This document shows positions 35,804 through 48,800 of a DNA stretch of 64,000 nucleotides, piece after piece. The position numbers and the translations under genes are program-made. Under the pieces are notes generated by a model, which had not been told where the DNA came from, made no database searches, and worked only from the letters and a program-made list of their open reading frames with translations. The stretch covers positions 62,001-126,000 of the forward strand of contig NW_022985209.1 in NCBI RefSeq assembly GCF_010093535.1. The letters are read 5' to 3'. Numbering within the stretch: the first letter of the stretch is position 1; every line of letters begins with the position of its first letter. The stretch comes from Lindgomyces ingoldianus. Taxonomy: Eukaryota > Ascomycota > Dothideomycetes > Pleosporales > Lindgomycetaceae.

Positions 35804-36214
35804 GTGTTTTAATTATCTAAGAAAGCTTATAGTAGTAGTTATACTAAACTAGGTTTACTAAGTTAACAGTGCTATAGAAACTATAAAAAACCAAGCATAA
35901 CACTTATATATAAAGTAAAAAGAACAAGTATTAACATTAGATATAAGTATATTATATGTGAAGCTATGTGAGGCACCAGAGACATGAGGAACTGCATTGA
36001 ATTGTCTATCTAGAGGAGTCCTTTGTAGGAGTCTATATACATGCGAAATGAGTGGGTGAGTCTTGGCAACAGATCATGGTGACGACGCATACGACTATGA
36101 TGACGACGCATCCGATCATGGTGACGACGCATGCGACCATGGTGACGACGCATCTGACTATCGTGTGATTACTGCAAACATTATATATATATATATATAT
36201 ATATATGCTAGCTA
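35804..36214. repeat. Spacer with 21-bp minisatellite and TA microsatellite
   Basis: Four tandem copies of a 21-bp unit (consensus ATCATGGTGACGACGCATNCG) occupy about 36077-36160. A (TA)n run is at about 36181-36206. Bases 35960-36075 are less AT-biased than the surroundings. No gene is seen. Confidence 0.75.
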
Positions 36215-36278
36215 ACGTACATCACAGGCAAGTTGCTTACACATTTAAGTTGCTTACTTTTGCTAAGATCCTACTAAA
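36215..36278. mobile_element. Foldback element F3, left end
   Basis: It begins ACGTACATCACAGGC after TA and runs to the CTAAA at which element G is inserted. Joined to 43910-44945 the element measures exactly 1,100 bp, the same as the complete copy at 34702-35801. Confidence 0.8.
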
Positions 36279-36894
36279 TGTTACAATCCTTGCTCTGCGG
36301 AAATAGTAGTTTCGGAGCACGACGGCCTAAAGTGTGTAATTAGCGGAGGGGGAGGACTTAGCTGAATCGGGTGTACAGTCCGTTCAGCAGAGTACGGGTA
36401 TGTCGGTAGAAAAAGATAGGCAGGCTGTGGTTTACACCTAGCGGCTGTATGGGTAGCTGGGCGTCACCGGTCCAAAGGTTGGACGGGAATTAGTGGTATA
36501 TATAGTAAATATATAAGTTAGCAGAGTCCTTGCTAAAAAGAAGTAATGCCTCTTAGATCTACTATAAAAAGGGAAGTAGTCTAATAATAAAACTAAATGT
36601 TAATTACAACTCTTAAACTCTAGTTAAGATTAAGACTATATACATGTAGTTTCCTACAGTGCGCGCAGTGCGCGCAGCCTTAGCTTCTGCAAGCATTGCA
36701 AGCATTACACGCCTAGTCTAAGTCCTTATTAGACTATGCATTTCTTAATACACCTATTCAAAAGCTAGAGCTGTTCTTTATCTAGCTTATTACATAATTT
36801 TTTTAATATAAGTTTAAAAATTATCTATGTAGTGTTATTTAAGCTATAGGAAATTACAGATTAGTTTATTACATCTAAACTGTTAGTTATAACA
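36279..36894 (-). repeat. LTR of element G (3' LTR in element orientation)
   Basis: This 616-bp LTR starts TGTTACAATCCTTGC. It is richer in GC in its first 230 bp than its partner. It contains the palindrome GTGCGCGCAGTGCGCGCAG near 36660. Confidence 0.9.
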
Positions 36895-37129
36895 CGTAGG
36901 CTCTTCTCCTAGTTAGCGTCCTTACTGTTACGTCTACACTGCAGTAAATGTTAGGGTTCTTTTTTCTCTAGTGCGTCCCCTTTTCTCTAGGCATTAAGTG
37001 TATTGCCTTATTTTAACTATGCTATACTAGTTATCTTATGTTTTGTTGTTTATCTGCTGTCTTTGTACTATAGCTTGTTTTAATCCTCTTTATTACATAA
37101 AGATGCGCCTATGTAGTCCTTATTATTTA

Positions 37130-37570
37130 AGTAGTTTATCCTATGTAATAACCTTATTATTAAACAACTACGTAGAGTGTTTAAAAAAAAGGTAGTGCAA
37201 CGCTTTTATTTCTAACACTGCTTAGAATTAGCTAGAGCAGAAACATAAAAGGTTATTAAAAAAAGTAAAATTAGTTTATAAAAAGAAGAGATAAAAGTAT
37301 AAGAAAAAAATGCTAAAGTATAAAAAGCATAACTATGAAATGTGTTTTTACACTTCTTATTTATTAAAAGCAGAGAAGTAGTTAAAGGTGTTAAATAACT
37401 ATAAAAGTTTATACTTAAAAAGAAACTTTTTATTATTAGACAAGCTTAAAGCTTTTAAGGCAGAGGCTGCAGGTCTTTCTTCTCTACAGCCTATGTTAAA
37501 GGGTTGCAGACCTCCTACATTACAGCTAGCTAATGCTGCTATAGTTTTTGTTAGTAGAGATGTTTTCTAG
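37130..37570 (+). pseudogene. Antisense ORF of element G, best preserved member
   Basis: On the strand opposite to pol, the frame reads a Cys-containing start (LCSPYYLSSL ... NNYVECLKKR, then a stop and CNAFISNTA, about 37140-37230). After degraded sequence comes an open stretch, 37382-37570, with LYLKRNFLLLDKLKAFKAEA, SSLQPMLKGCRPPTLQLANA and AIVFVSRDVF, then a stop. The LKR-N/D-F-L-LD-K-AFKAE core aligns with the antisense frames of A, A2 and C. The Cys positions suggest a small zinc-binding module followed by a coiled coil; this is inference. Confidence 0.55.
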
Positions 37571-40500
37571 TGTGGGAACTTTTGCTAAAGTAGTTTAACT
37601 TAGAAGGGATGCCTAATACTCTTATAAGGCTAGAAGGGCATTTATTAAGTTCTTAACAAGTTCTTATGTATTTTTACTAGTAAGCTATTCTTTCTATTTT
37701 ACTAAGTATTTATTTTGTTTATAAGCTAAGATTTATTTTACTTTATATTCTAGTTTTTCTTCTTTTTATTTAGTAGTTACTAATAGAATGTTCTTAGGCG
37801 CAAGTTTAAGCTTAGAGACATAGAACTATAAATGTATCTTTATTTTCTTTAGCAGCTTAAGCTTGCACGTACTAGAACATGTTTAGATAAGTCTATAAGG
37901 TCTTATATGTTTTTCTGTAAGCTTCCTTGCTAGGCAGGGCAACGTTAAGTTTATAGTATCTAAATATATATAATTATTTAGATGTATTTTAGAGGTAGTT
38001 TATTAATTTTTATTTACTACTTTTTTTATAGCTTCTTAGGCTAGTTATGCTTCTTTAGCTAGCTTCTAGTATAGTAACGCTAGTTGTCTTGTTCTGCTTA
38101 CAGCTTCTAGCAGGTTAGTTAGTTGCGTGCTAGTTAACTTGTATTACAGTAGGTACCTAAAATTTGCTTTATATAAGGTTTCCTTTATTATTGCAAATTG
38201 TGTTGTGTGAATAGCTAGCTAGGCTATAAGTAGCTATTCTGTCTAGTTTATCTGTTTATATAATATATACTTGCGTAGGTATTTTTTTATTTTAGTGTTT
38301 ATTTGTTCTGTCTGTCTGTTAGTCTAGGGATAATAGGCAGTAGAGAGCTTGTGTGTGACTTCGAGGTGTTAAATTGCAGCTAACTAGTATTTGCTAGTAA
38401 ATAGCTTATCTTTATCTAATATAATAGTCTCTAGGCATTTGTAAGTAGCTAGAAAATTCTTTTTTAGTTTAAATATAAATTCCTTAGCTGTTATACTTTT
38501 TTCTAATGCTTATAGGTAAACAAATTTTGTAGTTTTATTAACTACTACTATAATTATATTGTATAGTCTTTCTATGCCTAGTTTTTAAAAGGGCAGCAGT
38601 TTTATTATAAAGTCTATAGTTACTAAAGTCTATAGTTAACTTAGTAATGTAATTAGTTAAAGTTGTCTGTAGAGTTTATGTTGTTATAAATTGTTCTTTT
38701 AGCATAAGTTACATTCTTGTAGAACTTTTATACACAAATGTTTTAGCTATAGTATCTCTTAGAGTATAGCTTCTTTAAGTTTCTTTTAGAGTAATCTAAT
38801 TCCTAGGTGTTTAAACATTAGAGCTTTATAGTATTCTGTAATAAGGTTCTTCTAACCTTGTTTAATAATTATAAGAGAACATAGTAGTTTTTCTTAGTTT
38901 AGTCTAGCATAAACTAGGCCTTTTATAGTTTTTTTAAAGATTGTAAATTCTTCTAATTTTTCTTTGCTTTTATTAAAGTAGTTAGCCTGTTAGCTTAATG
39001 TGTCTGCTTATTAGTTACTGCTGCCTATAACATGCTTAATAATAAAGTTAAATTGTGCTAATTCTATAGCTGATTATACATGCATAGGGGAAAGTTTCTT
39101 AGTTGTTAGGAAAGTTATAAGGTTAGTGTAGTTAGTATAAATAGTAAATTATTATCTAAGTTTTTATAGTTTAACTTTTTACTTCCTACAAGCATTAACT
39201 ATAGCTTTTAGCTCTTTGTTAGGAATAGTGTATTTTTGTTCTAATAGTGCGAATTTTGCTAAATAGTAGGCTATAGGGTGCTATTAACTATTCTTTTGTT
39301 TTTAAGAAAGGGCTGCTCCTTTAGCTTTTAGTAAAGCATCTGTATTAACTTTTGTTTCTAGCGTAGGATAGTACATTTAGAGAATTAGGTAGCTTATAAT
39401 AACTTGTTTTAGCTTGTAGAAGGCTTCTTTTATATTAGAGGTCTATTAGAACTTTTGTAATGCCCTTTCCTTAGACATAGTGTCTGTAAGGGGAAGTGCA
39501 ATTTTAGAGTAGTCTTTCATTCTCCTTTGCACATAACCTGGTAGTCTAAGAAATCCTTTAATTTTAGTAACTATTTCTAAAGTTAGCTATTTAAGCACTT
39601 TATTTACTTTAGTAGAGTCTATTTTAATTTCTTCTTTATTAATAATAAATTTAAGGTACTCTGTTTTTTAGATGTTAAATTTGCATTTTTCTAGCTAGAG
39701 GTAGAGTTTATATTGTCTTAATCTGTCTAGTACTAGTTTTATTTTTAAGATATAATCCTCCTAGTCTTTTTTTATATACATAAGAATGTTATCTAGATAT
39801 ACTAATATAAATATGTCTAAGTAAGGGTTAAGTGCAGTGTTAATAACTTATTAGAAGGTTACTAGGGCATTAGTTAGTCTAAATAGCATAATAAGAAGTT
39901 TATATAGTTCTTCTAGCGTTTAAAAGGTAGTTATCTATTTATGTCCTTTTTTAATCCTAACTTTGTTAAATCTGTCTTAGATGTTAAACTTAGTAATGTG
40001 CTTAGTTTCTTTAAGCTAGTTTATAATGTCCTAGATAATAAAAAGAGGGTATTAGTCTTTTATAGTATTATTATTTAAGGTTTAGTAGTCTTAGTAGACT
40101 TTTACTTTCTTATTTTTTTTTTATAAAGGTTACTACTAAAGCTATAGAGCTATTACTTTCTTAGATATAGCCTTATACTAACATTCTGTTAATATATTCC
40201 TATAAGGCTTCTTTCTATGCCTTAGTTAAGGGTTGTAGCTTATAAGCCTTTAATTATAGGTCTAGTTTAAGGTTAATTGCATAGTCTTATAGCTAATAAG
40301 AAGGTAATTCTCTAGGGTTTTCTAGGGTTTTAAACATGTCTTTATAGTTCTTATATTTTTAGGGTAGCTGTTTATTAGGTTCTTTAGTAATCTAATAGAT
40401 CTTTACTTATTCTAAGTCTTTTTTTTCTTTTAGTTGTTTAAGGGATACTTTAATAAGTTTTTTTTTATTAAGTAGATAGCTTATGCTTCTAGTTCTTAGC

Positions 40501-43288
40501 AAAGGAACTTTTATAGTTTTCTTTTTTTTTAGAAAATACCAACTCCCTTCTTTTACCTATTAGTGCACAAGGTATAAGTCTTAGTAGCATGCTAACTATG
40601 TTATGTGTACATGCTTGTCTTTTGTTTTTATAGTTATTATCTGCTAATTAATCTGTAAGTTGTGCTTGTAGAGCTAGTTATAGCCTAATATAGCCTAGTA
40701 TTTTCCTTTAAGTAGTAGTATGCTAAATAATATCTAATCTCTTATGTCTTTAGCTTTTATAATTAGTTTATAGGTCTTAAGTTAGATTCTTCTTCTACTA
40801 TACTTAATTAATAAGGTGTCTGCTAGAGATACATAGAAAGGTTTTTTTTTCTTTAGAACAGTATTTTATTCTTATTAACTTAGAAAGAGTTAATTATAGT
40901 AAACATGCAGCTACTATCTATTAGTGCGCAGCTCTTTTATTTAAGGCCTATGTGTCTTAGAGTAATCTTAGTTGTTAAGCTTCCCCTAAGTCCTTATCCT
41001 ACAGCAATAAAGACGCGTAGTTTGTGCAGGGTTTCTTTATAGTCTATACTGTTGTCTTCTTCTATAGATGTAATTATGTTTAGCTAGTTATGTTCTTAGT
41101 CTAGTTATATTTTATATTTCTAGTGTTCTTATATTATACATTTTTGTACTAGGCATTTACTATTTTTAATTTTATAATGCTGCAGCATTTAATTACTTTG
41201 CTAATAAGCCCTCTACTAGAAGTAGTAGAATTTATAGTTAGGCTAATTATTATATTTAGTCTAGGGTTTCTGTTTATAGCTTATGTCTATGTTATAATAG
41301 AGGCATTTAAGCATTTTATAAGTTGTAGACATTTTAGTAAGCGTATCTATAGACACTTTGCTTTCTTAGATTCTATGTAGCCACTATCCTACTTAGTTTT
41401 TAGTAGGCTAGTGCTTAATACAGTACTTATTAACACATAAGTACTATGTATAGAGGCATTTCTTTAAGTTATTATAAATAAGTATTAGTTAAATGTTTAT
41501 CTATCTTAGGTATTCTTTAGTCTATATAATCTATAATAGGTAGTCTTAATAGTTGTAGTAGAATTTATTATGTTATAGGCTTCTGTAGAGAATATAATAA
41601 CTCTTATTCTGCTAGGGTTCTAATTCTTTGCACGTAATTGCTAATGCTAGTAGTAGGGTGTTAGTTTACTCTTTACATAGGTCTAGAGTTAACAGGGGTG
41701 TGCATTACTAGTCTAGTTCTTTTTTTTTAGAATTTTTTAAAAGAGTTTCTACTATTCTTTTTTATTTATAATAGTGTAGTGTACTATAGTAATCTTTTTT
41801 ATTATTCTGTAAGTCTTAGCATTATTATTAATATATACCTTATATATTATTTTTCTGCAGTACTTTATGTTATAAGTATTACTGCATTTCTAGCAGTTAC
41901 TGTAACTAAATTAGTAGTTTAACTCTTATGCTAAGATTTCTGTTATTAGCTGTTTTAAGAGAAACTGCTTTTTCCCTTTTTTAATATTTGCAACATATGT
42001 AGCTGCTTAAGTCTAGCCTTACTATTCTTTATAAGTAGCTGCTTGTTCTAGTGCCCTAAAGATATTATTATTATCTTAGACTTTAACTTCTTAGTAGTTT
42101 ATAAAGCATTTTTTAAATTTATAATTATCTTTGCATTTCTAGTAGAGTTATTTATCTAGTCTGCCTAGGATCTTAGCTGCTAACAGACCTTGTTCTATAT
42201 ACATTGCTTTTATGGACAGCCCTCTATTTTTATTCTCTAGGTTCTTAGAGTCTAGGCACTTATAATAGTAGTGTCCTACTTTTTTATAGTTAAGGCACGC
42301 TTTTTTTTAAGCTACTTTTATTATTTATTAGATAGTAGTAGCTTTTTACTTTAATAAAACTTACTTTTTTTCTTAGGTAAGCCTTATGTATGTCTAGTGT
42401 AACTAAGGTCTATAAGTTTACTATTAAACGAGGGGTTCTTTTTTTTTTAGAAACATGTTAAGTTTCTAAAGTGTTATGCCTAGTTATTTTTCCTTAAGAT
42501 GTTTTTAGTATTATTTATTATATATTATTACTTTTTTAATATATACTTTAAAGGTGTCGAGTTTTTTATTATGCATAAATTTATCTTTTACTAGATTAAA
42601 CAGTTTATTATAAAACATTCTTCTAATAGCTAGCTAGTTCGTCTATCTGCTAATAGCTAGTTGTTTGCAAAAGTAGGTTGTGTAAAGTTAGACTAAGCCT
42701 TTTCTCTTTAATTAGCTATTTTATAAATAGCAGTTAGTGCTTATTTAAAAGCTTTAAAGTTCTAAAAAATTCATTAGGTTTTTAAAAAAAGCGCATCTTT
42801 AGTTATCTTATATTTTATCTAATTGTCTGCGTGTGGCTAGAACTATATTACTAGGGATCCTTCTAGGTGTAGTTTTATTTATAAGATTATTTTTTTATCT
42901 ATTTTAAAAGCATCTTTATTATATTACATGTAAAGGTGGCACTTAGTAAAGAATAGTTTAAGATTCTTAGCTATTTTATTAAAAAGTTTAAGTAAAGCTA
43001 AGTATAATAATTTCTTTAATTTAATGCTAGTTTTTTTTATAGTAGTGTTTCTAAGTTTAGCTATTTTTATATAAAGTGTATAGAGTTACTAGACTAGGGG
43101 TTATCAAGTATAGTGTTAAAGTTAAGCTCTAAGCGTCTTAAGCTCCTATTAAAGATACTGTATTTACTAATTCTGTTCTTCCTTGTTTTAGAACAGGACC
43201 TTGCTAGTGCCCACAGCACTAGCTCCTGTTATACTAGTATTAAAGGATAAGGTGTAAGAAGCTATACTTTATAAATAGTAGTAATTAA

Positions 43289-43904
43289 TGTTATAATCTT
43301 TACTTTAAGAAAATAGTAGTTTTAGAGCATAACAGCCTAAAGTGTGTAATTAGCAGAGGGAGAGGACTTAGCTAAATTAGGTGTACAGTCTGTTTAGCAG
43401 AGTACGGGTATGTTAGTAGAAAAAGATAGGCAGGCTGTAGTTTGCACCTAGCGGCTGTATGGGTAGCTGGGCGTTACTGGTCCAAAGGTTGGACAGGAAT
43501 TAGAGGTATATATAGTAAATATATAAGTTAGTAGAGTCCTTATTAAAAAGAAGCAATGCCTCTTAGATCTATTATAAAAAGAGGAGTAGTTTAATAATAA
43601 AACTAAATGTTAATTCTAACTCTTAAACTATAGTTAAGATTAAGACTATATACATGTAGTTTCCTACAGTGCGCGCAGTGCGCGCAGCCTTAGCTTCTGC
43701 AAGCATTGCAAGCATTGCGCGCATAGTCTAAGTCCTTATTAGACTATGCATTTCTTAATACACCTGTCTAAAAGCTAGAGCTATTTCTTATTTAGCTTGT
43801 TACATAATTTTTCTAATACAGGTTTAAGGATTGTCCATGCAGTGTTGTTCAGGCTGTGGGGAATCGCGGATTGGTTCATTACGTCTAGACTGTTGGTTGT
43901 AACA
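43289..43904 (-). repeat. LTR of element G (5' LTR in element orientation)
   Basis: This is a 616-bp direct repeat of 36279-36894. Here the last 80 bp are GC-richer than in the partner, so each LTR keeps a different unmutated end. Confidence 0.9.
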
Positions 43905-44945
43905 CTAAACTACTTTTCTTAAATTAATGCATTTCTAGTAACACTACTTAAATATGCTAAAAGAATATTAGATATAAGTTACACTTTAAGCTTTTAAATA
44001 AAACAGAACACTCTTAAAATAACATACTATAGCTATGTATAACAGCTATTAAAAAATAATAAATAACTACTACACTAGATAACTTTTATCAGCTAATTTT
44101 ATAGCTAACTTATAAAAGCTAGGTAATAATAAAAAGTAGGTAATTATTAAGCATATACTTAAGCTATATATATAAGCATTTTTCTTTTAGCTAGTAGCTA
44201 TAGCTAATATAACTAATTCTTTATAAACTAAGTGTAATCTAAGTAATATTAGCATAAACTAGATTAGTATATTTATAAAGTTTTATCTAAAGCTTAAAGT
44301 CAAGTTTAAGTATAACTATAACTATAAAAAAACTTTTTATAAAAATTTTAAAAAAATTAAAAGCTAGTTTAGCCTTATAAAAAATATTAAAGCTAAGGAT
44401 AGCATTTAAGATAATAACATGTATAACTTTAATAAAATAGACTTTATTATAGGCTAAATATTTACTAACTATACTTATACTTAAAACTTTACTTTAAGCT
44501 TTAGATAATGCTTTATAAATATACTAATCTAGTTTATGCTAATATTACTTAGATTACACTTAGTTTGTAATAAATTAGCTATATTAGCTATAGCTACTAG
44601 CTAAAAGAAAAATGCTTATATATAGAGCTTAAGTATATGCTTAATAATTACCTACTTTTTATTATTACCTAGCTTTTATAAGTTAGCTATAAAATTAGCT
44701 TATAAAAGTTATCTAGTGTGTTAGTTATTTATTCTTTTTTTAAAGACTTTACACATAGCTATAGTATGTTATTATAAAAGTGCTATATTTTATTTAAAAG
44801 CTTAAAGTGTAACCTATATCTAATTTTCTTTTAGCATGTTTAAGTAGTGTTATTAGAAATGCATTAGTGTAAGAAAAGTAGTTTAGTAGGGTCTTAGTAA
44901 AAGTAAGCAACTTAAGTGTGTAAGCAACTTGCCTATAATGTACGT
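43905..44945. mobile_element. Foldback element F3, right part
   Basis: It resumes at the duplicated CTAAA, carries the two inverted arms and loop as in 34702-35801, and ends GTACGT followed by TA at 44946-44947. It is the same family but more TA-shifted. Confidence 0.8.
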
Positions 44946-45250
44946 TATGTAAATTAAGTTTTATTACTTAATTCTTTTTTAATTACACTTTATTAAACTT
45001 ATTTTTTTACTATAGATCCTTTACACTGTAAAGTAGCTATTTTTTAAACTACTTATAAACTACTTAGTGCTATATAAGTCTTCTTTTATATCTTATTTCT
45101 ATACATGGTTTTTTATTTCTTTAATGCTAGGATAAAGCTTGTAGAAGCTGTGTTTTTAGTGCTTACTATTTAATTTCTTATGTCATAGACTTTCTTTACA
45201 GAGGGTAGGGTCCATCTACTAGTACTAGTATCAGCATAGCCAGCCACTCT
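44946..45250. other. Boundary between AT desert and gene-bearing sequence
   Basis: Base composition switches from TA-saturated to balanced at about 45195-45250, with no transposon end that I can identify. No gene is seen. Confidence 0.6.
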
Positions 45251-45847
45251 ATGGCCCGTGAAATACGGACCGCGATACCCGATGGCCAAAAAACCCGGCC
45301 ATATCAGCAGTTTCCGGACGTCAAGGGAGGATTGGCGGTGAAGCGGCCATTCCGTCGTAAGGTGTGTCTTGGTGTCGCGGATCGAGGCCAGCTAATTGCT
45401 TGTGGAGTCAATTGGATCCTTTCCATGTTCTTTGAATCCAATGAAACCCCATGCAGCACCCTTAGTATGGGTGGGACCTGTCTGGGGCTGGCCATTCTGG
45501 CTACCTTTTTTCTTCCTTCTGTACACGAAGTGCGAATCCACCTGGCTGCCGGCAACCAAGCGACATAGCCTGACATGCAGGCATCTCCTGATGGAAGGAT
45601 GGACGTGCGGTGAGACCTTGATGTACCTTGATTTCGTTTCGCGCTCTCGTGGGTACGGCCGAAGCTGGGTCGAGCAACCTATTTATTCAAGTACGGATCC
45701 CGCTAGGTTGAGGACCAACAATAGCCTTCGCCGTCCAATATCTGTCAGGTGTACAAGTTCCACTCATCATCTCCCATCTCTAGATATGTCTACTTCTAGA
45801 TATCTTACGAGAAATTATCTTGCGGGTAACAGATACTCTTTAGAACT
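45251..45847 (+). pseudogene. Degraded 5' extension of the synthase (possible C-domain front)
   Basis: The composition is coding-like, but frames are short and shifted relative to the main frame. One frame (to 45851) ends THHLPSLDMS, then YLAGNRYSLEL, recalling the condensation motif HHxxxDGxS followed by the usual helix, with Gly changed to Met. I could not trace recognisable condensation or PKS sequence further upstream. Confidence 0.35.
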
Positions 45848-48800
45848 GTGAGAGGCAGCGCTGATGCTCGAATAGATGCAAACTCTGAAAGATGGGAACG
45901 CGGCAGTCCCCAAGGTCCAAAAGAACTATCTGAAAACGGAACTTGCAACTCTAAATCCCGACAGGGTGGATCTCCGAAGAGGTTCTATTCCACCCCTCAT
46001 GGTGTGTGGGATGGAGTGGTTGGTAACTGTCAAAACCCCACGGAAATACTGGAACGGCAGCAAACCCCAGGAATGCACCAGAGTGTGTCACGGAATGAGT
46101 GCAACGAGAACCACTCTTTTTGGGTTTCCGAGCTCACAGGTCTTTCCAGAGCGCCACAATTTAGCTTTGCGAGAACCCAGACTACAGGCCGGCCCCAGAA
46201 CTCCGGACTTCATCGAGTCTCTGCACCTTTGGACACTTATTTACTTTCTAGCATTACCGCGGTTTGTGCCGAGCTGAACATCTCGTCTTTGGCTTTCTCC
46301 TTTACCGCCTTGGGAATTATGCTTTCTCGGGTTCTGGAGCTCGATGGGGAATTATGCATCGCATTGGTGATGCCAACCGGAACGGACAAAATCCAACCGG
46401 ACCAGTCCAGTGCTTTGACGGCCTTTCTCCCTATAAGGATCGGCGTAAATAGAAGTGACACGATATCCGACACTCTCCATATTGTGAATCGCAAACTTAA
46501 TGTTGCACTTGCCCATGGGGAGATTGACATGGAAGCCTTGCTTGACAATATTGGGTATTCCAATAGCCTAGGAGAGTTTGTGTCGGCCGAGTTCGCTTAC
46601 GGAAAGTGTACCCATAGGGTGGAGCCTTCGAGTTCCTTCGTTGCGACCGAATACAGGGAGAACAGCCTGGATGGTTTTGACCTGAGTATACACGTCACTG
46701 AATCCGATGACAGTGGATGCGCACACGTCGACCTTCGAGCACCACAACGCGTTTTTACCAAATATGATGCAAAGATACTGTTGGATATCTACATTCACGT
46801 CGTGACTGAAATGCAGGGTTGCCTCTCGTCAAGACTGAAGGATTTGCCGTTATTCGACCCTGCGCAAGGATTGCATACAGTTCACTATGGAATGGGACCA
46901 AAAATGGAACACGACTGGCCAGCTACCTTGCTGCACAAGATCGACGAGATGGCAGACATCTTTCCGGAATGTACTGCCGTCAAAGACAGCCGAGGCAACC
47001 GGATGACATACTCTCAGCTACTCCAACGCGTTAGTGTCATCGCTACCTCATTGCTTAAAGACAACCTCACAAAGGGATCGCGAGTAGCGGTTTACTGCGA
47101 TCCCAGCTTGGACTCCCTTTGTTCGCTGCTAGCCATCACACGAATCGGATGTATTTATCTCCCCCTAGATCTACGCAACCCATCCCAGCGACTTGCTTCA
47201 ATCGTCGGGGACTGTGATCCCTCAGTCATCATATTTCACCAGTGGACCGCTTGGAGTGTGAATGAGCTGCATTCTGCCGCCAAGCTCCTGAACATTTCAT
47301 CCCTCCCAACTGAAAGTATCGACAGGTCCCCCATAAAATGCACGCCATCCGATCCTGCATTCATACTATATACTAGCGGCTCTACCGGTCGTCCGAAAGG
47401 AGTTTTGATAAGTCATGGGAACTTCCTAGGCCAGATCACCGCAGTGCATAGGGAGTTTAGCCTTGACCGAGAAAGGGTGCTCCAGCAAAGCTCCCTAGGA
47501 TTTGACACTTCGTTGCATCAAATATTCGTTGCGCTGACCACTGGTGGAGCTGTCATAATTGCCACGCGAGATATAAGGGGAGATCCACCGAGGCTCTCTG
47601 AGCTTATGCTTGCGGAGCGTGTTACATTTACTGTCGGCGTGCCTTCGGAATACTCTGTCCTGCTTCGGTATGGGAACCGGCAGCTGAGGCAATATTCTGA
47701 CTGGAAATACGCCGTGTGTGGAGGCGAGCGCATGACCGTCTCGCTCAAGAAAGAATTCCGCGCGCTGGGGGAATCTGGTCCGATTCTGCTCAGTTGCTAT
47801 GGGCCGACCGAGGTCTCCCTTGCGTCCTCTTTTGGCATTCTCTCGTACTCCGACCCACAGCTCGGCGCGGATGAGGAGGACAGCCCAGTTGGGTTCACAT
47901 TGCCCAATTACAGTGTCTATATTTTGGACCACAATATGATGCCGGTTCCTCCAGGCTTTCCTGGAGAAATTTACATTGGGGGTGTTGGAGTTGCATGTGG
48001 CTATCTCCATAATGATAAACTATCTCGGGAGAGATTTCTTCCGGATCCCTTTGCTAGCCGGGAGTATTCCCAAAGAGGATGGAATCGCATGTACAGGACT
48101 GGAGATAAAGGTCGACTCCTGCCAGACGGCGCCTTGGCTTTTCTAGGGCGCATCGAGGGAGACTCCCAAGTGAAGCTCCGAGGCATTCGAATCGAACTAG
48201 AGGAAGTCTCCAAGATTATCCTTGAGACGTCGGAAGGAATTCTTCACCAAGCAGCTGTGATCGTCAAGGGATCGGAAAACCAGTACATGGTAGCATTTGT
48301 GACATTTTCCCCAGGTCGCCGGCCTACGGATACAAGTTCTTATGTCAAGAAACTTCTCGACATGCTCCCTATCCCGATCTATATGAGGCCGGCAGCGTTA
48401 GTTCCTCTGCAGACCCTGCCACTGAACGTCAATGGAAAGCTTGATAGACGAGCGTTGCATTCAATAAACATCGGGGAAGCTCAACCTACCAAGGCTGAGG
48501 TGGAAGGAACCGTTACAGAAATGCGTTTGAAAGGTTTGTGGGAGGAAGTCCTTGGCGAATGTCATTTGCGAGACGGCTTCCAAATCGCTCCTGATTCGGA
48601 CTTCTTCCAAGTGGGGGGAAATTCCATTCTCCTCGCGAAGCTGCAGAGACTGATATACGATATTTTTGGAGTGACCATAGGATATCCGGATATGTTTCTA
48701 GCCAGCGTTCTTCGTGAGATGGCGGGCAGAATCGATAGCAACTACAAGACCGAAGTTTCTCCCTCAATCAACTGGAGCCGAGAGATTGATGAATATTTTG

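Larger units (their letters stand above)
36279..43904 (-). mobile_element. Ty3/gypsy chromovirus G, complete, inserted in F3 (TSD CTAAA)
   Basis: Two 616-bp LTRs (36279-36894, 43289-43904; TGTTACAATCC to TTGTAACA) bound 7,626 bp, with CTAAA at 36274-36278 and 43905-43909. Pol reads on minus: gag zinc knuckle CLNYKKVGHYYYKC near 42262-42300 (second Cys changed to Tyr); RT near 39700-40100 with YLDNILMYI (YLDD to YLDN) near 39785; RNase H with ELKAIVNACR near 39200; integrase DKDKLFTSKY, LSTAYYP near 38300-38430; chromodomain (YKVK*ILAYKQNKYLVK) near 37650-37790. A purine tract AGGAGAAGAG adjoins the left LTR on minus. It is less RIP-damaged than A, B or C. Confidence 0.9.

Noticed and set aside
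36077..36160. Regularly spaced repeats that could suggest a CRISPR array
   Set aside because: Units are directly abutting 21-mers without spacers, in a fungal genome; this is a minisatellite.
41177..41380. Hydrophobic 67-codon frame (plus) in element G
   Set aside because: It lies antisense to the gag/protease area of G. Its hydrophobicity comes from TA-rich DNA, and it is not conserved in the other elements.
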